Positions 5,970 through 9,389 of a DNA stretch of 9,389 nucleotides are shown piece after piece. Source of the DNA: Sulfurimonas sp. (GTDB lineage: Bacteria > Campylobacterota > Campylobacteria > Campylobacterales > Sulfurimonadaceae); NCBI RefSeq assembly GCF_023229105.1, contig NZ_JALNZY010000077.1:1-9389 (forward strand), read 5' to 3'. Every line of letters begins with the position of its first letter. The first letter of the stretch is position 1. Under the pieces are notes generated by a model that ran no database searches, was not told the origin of the DNA, and was given only the letters and a program-made list of their open reading frames with translations. Both the position numbers and the translations under genes were made by a program.

Positions 5970-6947
5970 ATGAATCTTATAAAAATCACTCTTTTAGTAG
6001 TTTTTTTTGCATCTCTTACTGTTTTAGATGCTCATGAAGTTAAGAGTGATATTTCTAAAAAAAAGATAGCTTATATTGTCTCAGATATAAGGATACCTTT
6101 TTGGAAAATTATGAGTCGAGGTATAAAAAATAGTGCGGATGAATTGGGTTATGAAGTAAGCTTTTATGGTTCTAATAATATTAAAAAGTCTGAGATACAA
6201 AACACTGTAAAAGTGATAAAAGACAAAGTAGATGCGATAATTCTCTCACCTATCAACTCTTCATCTGCTGTTACTGTTTTAAAGTTTGCAGAGTCTGCAA
6301 ATATCCCAGTTGTCATAAGTGATATAGGAACGGATAAAGGTAAATATCTCTCGTTTATCTCTTCAGACAATGAAGATGGAGCATATAGAATAGGTCAGGT
6401 GCTAGCTAAAAAAATGAAAGAGCTTGGATGGGATAAAAATGGCTCTGTTGGCATAATCTCAATCCCACAAAAAAGAGCAAATGGTAAAGCTAGAACAGCT
6501 GGTTTTATGAAAGCCATGAATGAATCAAGTATCAAAGTTAATGGCTTAAAACAGCAAGTTAACTTCTCTTATAAAGAGACATATGATTTCTCAATAGAGC
6601 TAATACAAGAGCATAAAAACCTAAGCGCTATTTGGCTTCAAGGCTCAGATAGATACAAAGCCGCACTAGATGCCATAAAAGATGCAGGCAAAGTGGATGA
6701 AGTTTTGTTAGTAGTCTTTGATGCAGAGCCAGAATTTCTAGAGTTGATTCCTAAGGGAGTTATCATAGGAGCTGCGATGCAACAACCATATGTTTTTGGA
6801 GAAGAGGCAGTCTTAATTTTAGATGACTTTTTCAATAAAAAAGATGTTAAAAAACATATCCAACTCTCAATACTCTCAATCTCTACAGACAATATAGAAA
6901 AAAACATTCCCATAATAAAAAGAAATGTATTGGGCATTTTAGAGTAG
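5970..6947 (+). CDS. Periplasmic ribose-binding-like (Peripla_BP_4 type) ligand-binding protein, probable sensor partner
   Basis: The 325-residue exported protein has a signal peptide at ~1-21 (N-L-I-K start, hydrophobic core, D-A before H22). The mature part has the two-lobe sugar-binding fold of the RbsB family: K-I-A-Y-I-V-S-D-x-x-I-P-F-W near 32-45, A-I-I-L-S-P at ~89-94, A-N-I-P-V-V-I-S-D at 110-118, and V-F-D at 249-251. By eye alignment to E. coli RbsB, the ligand-contacting F44, D118, R175, D251 and Q271 are kept, while Asn13, Arg90 and Asn190 of RbsB are changed to I42, I119 and G225. The ligand is thus likely sugar-like but not ribose. No ABC permease or ATPase gene is adjacent. The gene sits 14 bp behind a membrane GGDEF-EAL protein with a periplasmic domain, so the inferred role is sensing, as for NspS-MbaA, LuxP-LuxQ or TorT-TorS, rather than transport. 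Confidence 0.88.
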   Translation: MNLIKITLLVVFFASLTVLDAHEVKSDISKKKIAYIVSDIRIPFWKIMSRGIKNSADELGYEVSFYGSNNIKKSEIQNTVKVIKDKVDAIILSPINSSSAVTVLKFAESANIPVVISDIGTDKGKYLSFISSDNEDGAYRIGQVLAKKMKELGWDKNGSVGIISIPQKRANGKARTAGFMKAMNESSIKVNGLKQQVNFSYKETYDFSIELIQEHKNLSAIWLQGSDRYKAALDAIKDAGKVDEVLLVVFDAEPEFLELIPKGVIIGAAMQQPYVFGEEAVLILDDFFNKKDVKKHIQLSILSISTDNIEKNIPIIKRNVLGILE

Positions 6948-6960
6948 TTAGATAATGCAG

Positions 6961-6983
6961 ATGCACATCTAAATACCGTGCAT
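6961..6983 (+). terminator. Weak inverted repeat between the convergent binding-protein gene and trpA
   Basis: ATGCAC (6961-6966) and GTGCAT (6978-6983) form a 6-bp stem with an 11-base loop, followed by AAGCTTTTG. A further pair, CAGATGC at 6958-6964 and GCATCTG at 7036-7042 (followed by TTTTT), could form a longer-range stem. The two genes converge here, so a terminator is expected, but neither structure is strong. Apart from a TATAAT at 7008, nothing else is visible in 6948-7065. Confidence 0.25.
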
Positions 6984-7007
6984 AAGCTTTTGTTCCTTTA
7001 TTCTCAC

Positions 7008-7013
7008 TATAAT
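7008..7013 (+). promoter_or_regulatory. Isolated perfect TATAAT pointing into the 3' end of trpA
   Basis: A consensus -10 follows a pyrimidine-rich stretch (TTCCTTTATTCTCAC), the style of Campylobacterota promoters. A transcript starting near 7020 would run antisense to trpA. No convincing gene lies downstream on this strand, so it may drive a non-coding antisense RNA or be a chance match. Confidence 0.25.
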
Positions 7014-7065
7014 GCTCTGTTTTATGGATTTTCAGGCATCTGTTTTTAAAGTCGGCGTATCAAAA

Positions 7066-7806
7066 TTATATATTTATCTCATTTTTTATTATTTGAGCGA
7101 GTTCACTGCACTTTTGTATTTTTTGTGTATAACTTATATCATCATGCAGAAGTATGTCAACAAAAGCACTTCCGACGATTACGCCATCAGCACCTTTTAC
7201 TTTCTCTTTGGCGGTTTTTTCGTTTACTCCAAATCCTACATAAATAGGTGTTTTTGTATATTTTTTTATGGAGGAGAGCATTGGCTGGAGATCTTCTGAA
7301 ACACCTGAACCGGTTATTCCTGTGTACGCTACCATGTAGATAAATTTTTTGGACTCTTTGACAATCATTTGGATTCTCTCTTGCGTGTCGGTTGGTGCAA
7401 TAAAGCTGATGTTTGAGACTTCATTAGAGTTAAAAAGTTTGTTGTAAGCTACAGATTCTTCATGCGGCAAGTCCGGGATTATTAACCCGCTTATTCCTAT
7501 TTTTTTGGCAAGCGGAATTAACTTTTGTAAATCGTGTTGGTAAAAACTATTAAAATAGCCCATCCACAAAGTATCAATTTTTGGAGCAACTGCTTCGGAT
7601 ATCTCTAAAAGATGTTTAAATTTAAAACCAAGCTTAAGAGCTTTGTGGTTTGCCATCTCTATCAATGGACCATCAGCCACAGGGTCTGAAAACGGAACCC
7701 CAAGCTCTATGGCATCTACACCGCTCTCTTTGAGTGCTAATGCTAAATCTATACTAAAAGATTTTTCCGGGTAGCCGGATGTTATATATGCTACTAATTT
7801 TTTCAA
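7066..7806 (-). CDS. trpA: Tryptophan synthase alpha subunit
   Basis: TrpA splits indole-3-glycerol phosphate into indole and glyceraldehyde 3-phosphate, passing indole to TrpB through the alpha2-beta2 complex. The 246-residue TIM barrel shows the catalytic E34 in I-E-L-G-V-P-F-S-D-P and D45 in P-V-A-D-G-P (Glu49 and Asp60 in E. coli), the loop Y-T-G-I-T-G-S-G, and the phosphate-binding V-G-F-G-V and V-G-S-A-F. The start is TTG at 7806: GGAGAG is well spaced before it, and the only in-frame upstream room is 7 codons without a start before a TAA. The protein therefore lacks about 15 N-terminal residues (the first helix) found in E. coli TrpA. The TTGA overlap with the Hpt gene means the two are co-transcribed and probably translationally coupled. 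No trpB or other trp gene is in the window. Confidence 0.95.
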   Translation of the reverse strand: MKKLVAYITSGYPEKSFSIDLALALKESGVDAIELGVPFSDPVADGPLIEMANHKALKLGFKFKHLLEISEAVAPKIDTLWMGYFNSFYQHDLQKLIPLAKKIGISGLIIPDLPHEESVAYNKLFNSNEVSNISFIAPTDTQERIQMIVKESKKFIYMVAYTGITGSGVSEDLQPMLSSIKKYTKTPIYVGFGVNEKTAKEKVKGADGVIVGSAFVDILLHDDISYTQKIQKCSELAQIIKNEINI

Positions 7807-8207
7807 CTGCTCTCCATGTCTGGTAGTTTAAGTAGAGAATATTTTATATGTTCTAGCTCGTTGTCATTCTTTAGATCATCTCTCCACAGAGCAAACATAT
7901 CACTGATGCTAAGAAGCCAGTTGATTGTCTCCTCATTGGCACTTTCATGTTTGGTTCTGATTGTATCAAGAGTATCCTCAACAAAAGCCGAAAGTTTCGA
8001 CATCTGCGTAATTTTCAAGAAACTAGAAGCGGACTTGATATTATGAAAAACACGAAATAGTTCATTTATGCTTATCTCATACATATCTTGTTTTGATAAG
8101 TCTATAATCATGACCTCCATGTAGTCAACCATCATAGAATAGTGGTCTAAAAATTCATCAACTATTTCATAATCAAAGTTAGAATATAAATCACTTCTTA
8201 CGCCCAT
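7803..8207 (-). CDS. Stand-alone Hpt (histidine phosphotransfer) domain protein
   Basis: The 134-residue, probably soluble all-helical protein has an Hpt signature at L-F-R-V-F-H55-N-I-K58-S-A-S, followed by S-F-L-K-I and L-S-A-F-V-E-D-T, the usual second helix of the phosphotransfer four-helix bundle. H55 would accept a phosphoryl group from a response-regulator receiver or a hybrid kinase. The domain covers ~15-110, with no kinase or receiver part. The start ATG has GGAG 9 bases upstream (8217-8220) and an extended -10 just before it. Its stop overlaps the trpA start by 4 bp. No kinase or response regulator is nearby, so the partners are unknown. A role linked to tryptophan synthesis is not implied by the protein itself; the pairing may only share a promoter. 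Confidence 0.82.
   Translation of the reverse strand: MGVRSDLYSNFDYEIVDEFLDHYSMMVDYMEVMIIDLSKQDMYEISINELFRVFHNIKSASSFLKITQMSKLSAFVEDTLDTIRTKHESANEETINWLLSISDMFALWRDDLKNDNELEHIKYSLLKLPDMESS
7810..7815 (-). promoter_or_regulatory. Shine-Dalgarno that fixes the TTG start of trpA
   Basis: GGAGAG on the minus strand lies 3 bases before the TTG at 7806 (core GGAG about 5 bases away), inside the last codons of the Hpt gene. It supports TTG as a real start and translation re-initiation at the TTGA overlap. Confidence 0.65.
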
Positions 8208-8232
8208 AAAATATTTCTCCTATAAGGTTAAA

Positions 8233-8241
8233 ATTATAGCA
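8233..8241 (-). promoter_or_regulatory. Extended -10 promoter for the Hpt-trpA operon
   Basis: On the minus strand this reads TGC-TATAAT, a perfect -10 with a TGn extension. The predicted start is near 8226, giving a leader of about 19 bases that includes the GGAG ribosome site. A TTGATA lies too far upstream (24 bp spacing) to serve as a standard -35. Confidence 0.65.
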
Positions 8242-8250
8242 ATATTTAGT

Positions 8251-8256
8251 TAAAAT
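8251..8256 (+). promoter_or_regulatory. Probable -10 of the panB-ruvB promoter
   Basis: TAAAAT (5 of 6) lies 26 bases before the panB ATG, predicting a start near 8263 and a leader of about 20 bases with the purine-rich AAAAGAGAGAG ribosome site. GTTAAAAT here (8249-8256) repeats at 8227-8234, 22 bp upstream, inside the divergent Hpt promoter. The two divergent promoters share a 75-bp intergenic region. Confidence 0.4.
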
Positions 8257-8282
8257 ACTTTTTATCAAAAGAGAGAGTTTTA

Positions 8283-9077
8283 ATGATGACTAAAAAAATG
8301 ACAATTACTTCTATCAAAAAGAGCAAGGGCGTTTCGCCTTTAGTTATGATAACTGCTTATGACGCACTTTTTGCAAAGCTTATGGAGCCGAGTTGCGACA
8401 TGATTTTGGTCGGAGATAGCTTAAATATGAGCTTCGCCGGTAAAGCTGATACGCTAAGTGCGACACTTGAGCAGATGATATATCATACTAATGCAGTGGC
8501 TATGGGAGCTAAAGAGAGTTTTATTATCTGTGACATGCCTTTTGGAACATATACAAACCCTGAGGAAGCTCTAAAAAATTCGATAAGAGTTTTTCAAGAA
8601 ACTCCAGCTTCTGCTCTAAAAATAGAGGGTGGCGAAGATAAAGCTCATATCATAAAACATTTATGCTCAAACTCTATAGCAGTTTGCGGACATATAGGTT
8701 TGTTGCCGCAAACTGTTCGCTTAGAGGGCGGATATAAAGTAAAAGGCAAAAATCAAGAGGAGCAGGAACAACTTATACGAGATGCAAAAGCTATAGAGAA
8801 AGCGGGTGCGTTTTGTATGGTTATAGAGGGTGTAAAAGCTGATGTTGCCAAAGAGGTTGCAAGGAGTGTAAATATACCGGTTATAGGGATTGGTGCAGGA
8901 AAAGATGTTGATGGGCAGGTTCTTGTATTTTCAGATATGTTGGGATTTTTTGAGGAGTTTACACCTAAATTTGTAAAGAAGTATATGGACGGGGCATCTT
9001 TAGTTAAGAGCGCACTAAAGAGTTACTCTGATGAGGTTAAAGCTAAAGAGTTTCCTCAAGATATACACACTTACTAA
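8283..9077 (+). CDS. panB: 3-methyl-2-oxobutanoate hydroxymethyltransferase (ketopantoate synthase)
   Basis: PanB transfers a hydroxymethyl group from 5,10-methylene-tetrahydrofolate to 2-oxoisovalerate, the first committed step of pantothenate and CoA synthesis. The 264-residue TIM-barrel protein has the normal length. It shows M-I-T-A-Y-D near 22-27, the metal ligand D45 in V-G-D-S-L-N-M, the metal ligand D84 in C-D-M-P-F-G-T-Y, the metal-ligand position E115 in K-I-E-G-G, C-G-H-I-G-L-L-P-Q at ~135-143, and the catalytic-acid position E182 in V-I-E-G-V. The late V-I-G-I-G-A-G stretch and D-M-L-G are also typical. Two ATGs stand in tandem (8283, 8286) and either could start the protein. ruvB follows 8 bp after the stop, so the pair is likely an operon. 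Confidence 0.97.
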   Translation: MMTKKMTITSIKKSKGVSPLVMITAYDALFAKLMEPSCDMILVGDSLNMSFAGKADTLSATLEQMIYHTNAVAMGAKESFIICDMPFGTYTNPEEALKNSIRVFQETPASALKIEGGEDKAHIIKHLCSNSIAVCGHIGLLPQTVRLEGGYKVKGKNQEEQEQLIRDAKAIEKAGAFCMVIEGVKADVAKEVARSVNIPVIGIGAGKDVDGQVLVFSDMLGFFEEFTPKFVKKYMDGASLVKSALKSYSDEVKAKEFPQDIHTY

Positions 9078-9085
9078 GAGAAGAT

Positions 9086-9389
9086 ATGCAACGATTAGTT
9101 GAGATAGAGAGATTCGATAACGAAGAGAGCTGTGAGACAACACTCCGACCAAGCGCATGGAGTGAATATATAGGTCAAGATCAGATTAAGAAAAATCTCG
9201 GAGTATTCATTGAAGCAAGTAAGAAAAGAGGCGAGGCGCTAGACCATGTTCTCTTTTATGGACCTCCTGGACTTGGTAAAACTACTTTAGCACTTATTAT
9301 TGCTAATGAGATGAATACAAATATCAAAGTAACAGCTGCACCAATGATAGAAAAAAGCGGTGATTTGGCTGCTATTCTTACAAACCTAG
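9086..9389 (+). CDS. ruvB: Holliday junction branch-migration ATPase RuvB, N-terminal part (cut by window end)
   Basis: RuvB is the AAA+ hexameric motor that drives Holliday-junction branch migration with RuvA. The 101 visible codons start M-Q-R-L-V-E-I-E and contain T-T-L-R-P-S-A-W-S-E-Y-I-G-Q, the conserved N-terminal signature of the family. The Walker A motif follows at G59-P-P-G-L-G-K65-T-T, then A-P-M-I-E-K-S-G-D-L-A-A-I-L-T-N, which leads towards Walker B outside the window. The frame is open to base 9389. AAGAGAAG lies just before the ATG, overlapping the panB stop region. The gene is 8 bp from panB; a panB-ruvB neighbourhood is, to my knowledge, found in other Campylobacterota including H. 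pylori. Confidence 0.96.
   Translation, partial: MQRLVEIERFDNEESCETTLRPSAWSEYIGQDQIKKNLGVFIEASKKRGEALDHVLFYGPPGLGKTTLALIIANEMNTNIKVTAAPMIEKSGDLAAILTNL

Noticed and set aside
3818..7065. Complete mobile element or genomic island inserted at tRNA-Ser
   Set aside because: No integrase, transposase or repeated tRNA 3' end is present; only a 12-bp repeat and AT-rich composition hint at transfer.
7012..7299. Plus-strand reading frame of 95 codons overlapping trpA
   Set aside because: It lies antisense to the conserved C-terminal half of trpA, with hydrophobic low-complexity composition and no recognisable domain, so it is a shadow frame.
8208..8282. Riboswitch or attenuator upstream of panB
   Set aside because: The divergent intergenic region is only 75 bp and the predicted leader about 20 bases, too short for a structured riboswitch.
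1..9389. CRISPR array, rRNA, insertion sequence or phage genes
   Set aside because: No regularly spaced repeat series, transposase, rRNA-like or phage-structural sequence was seen on either strand.

Overview
The window looks like chromosomal DNA of a free-living Campylobacterota (former Epsilonproteobacteria), most likely Sulfurimonas or a close relative. The reasons are the AT-rich composition, tightly packed genes, TATAAT-type -10 boxes without clear -35 boxes, a Campylobacterota-style PyrF, and the panB-ruvB adjacency, which to my recollection also occurs in Helicobacter pylori. The genus is an inference; no rRNA or other lineage marker is present.

Layout, left to right. (1) Positions 1-2882 hold a plus-strand operon: the C-terminal end of a DUF294-type putative nucleotidyltransferase, a DnaQ-like DEDDh 3'-5' exonuclease, and acetyl-CoA synthetase (acs). 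The genes are separated by 2 and 0 bases and are followed by a strong hairpin at 2883-2914. (2) pyrF (2984-3667) is a single gene with its own likely promoter. (3) A tRNA-Ser(GCU) gene lies at 3728-3817 behind a perfect TATAAT, followed by about 200 bp without a gene that holds small repeats. (4) A two-gene signalling unit (4018-6947) encodes a membrane GGDEF-EAL protein and, 14 bp later, an exported ribose-binding-like periplasmic protein with no transporter genes beside it. (5) On the minus strand, a stand-alone Hpt phosphotransfer protein (8207-7803) overlaps a TTG-started trpA (7806-7066) by 4 bp. (6) Divergently, on the plus strand, lie panB (8283-9077) and the start of ruvB (9086 onward, cut by the window end).

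Most genes are housekeeping: acetate activation, pyrimidine, tryptophan and pantothenate synthesis, and Holliday-junction repair. Two parts look more novel. The first is the periplasmic-binding-protein plus GGDEF-EAL pair. It is organised like a ligand-sensing c-di-GMP switch (compare NspS-MbaA of Vibrio cholerae), but uses a ribose-family binding protein; the EAL site looks intact and the GGDEF site degraded. The second is the DUF294-exonuclease-acs cluster, in which two nucleic-acid or nucleotide-type enzymes of unknown physiological role are transcribed together with acetate activation. No CRISPR array, insertion sequence, integrase or phage gene was seen.
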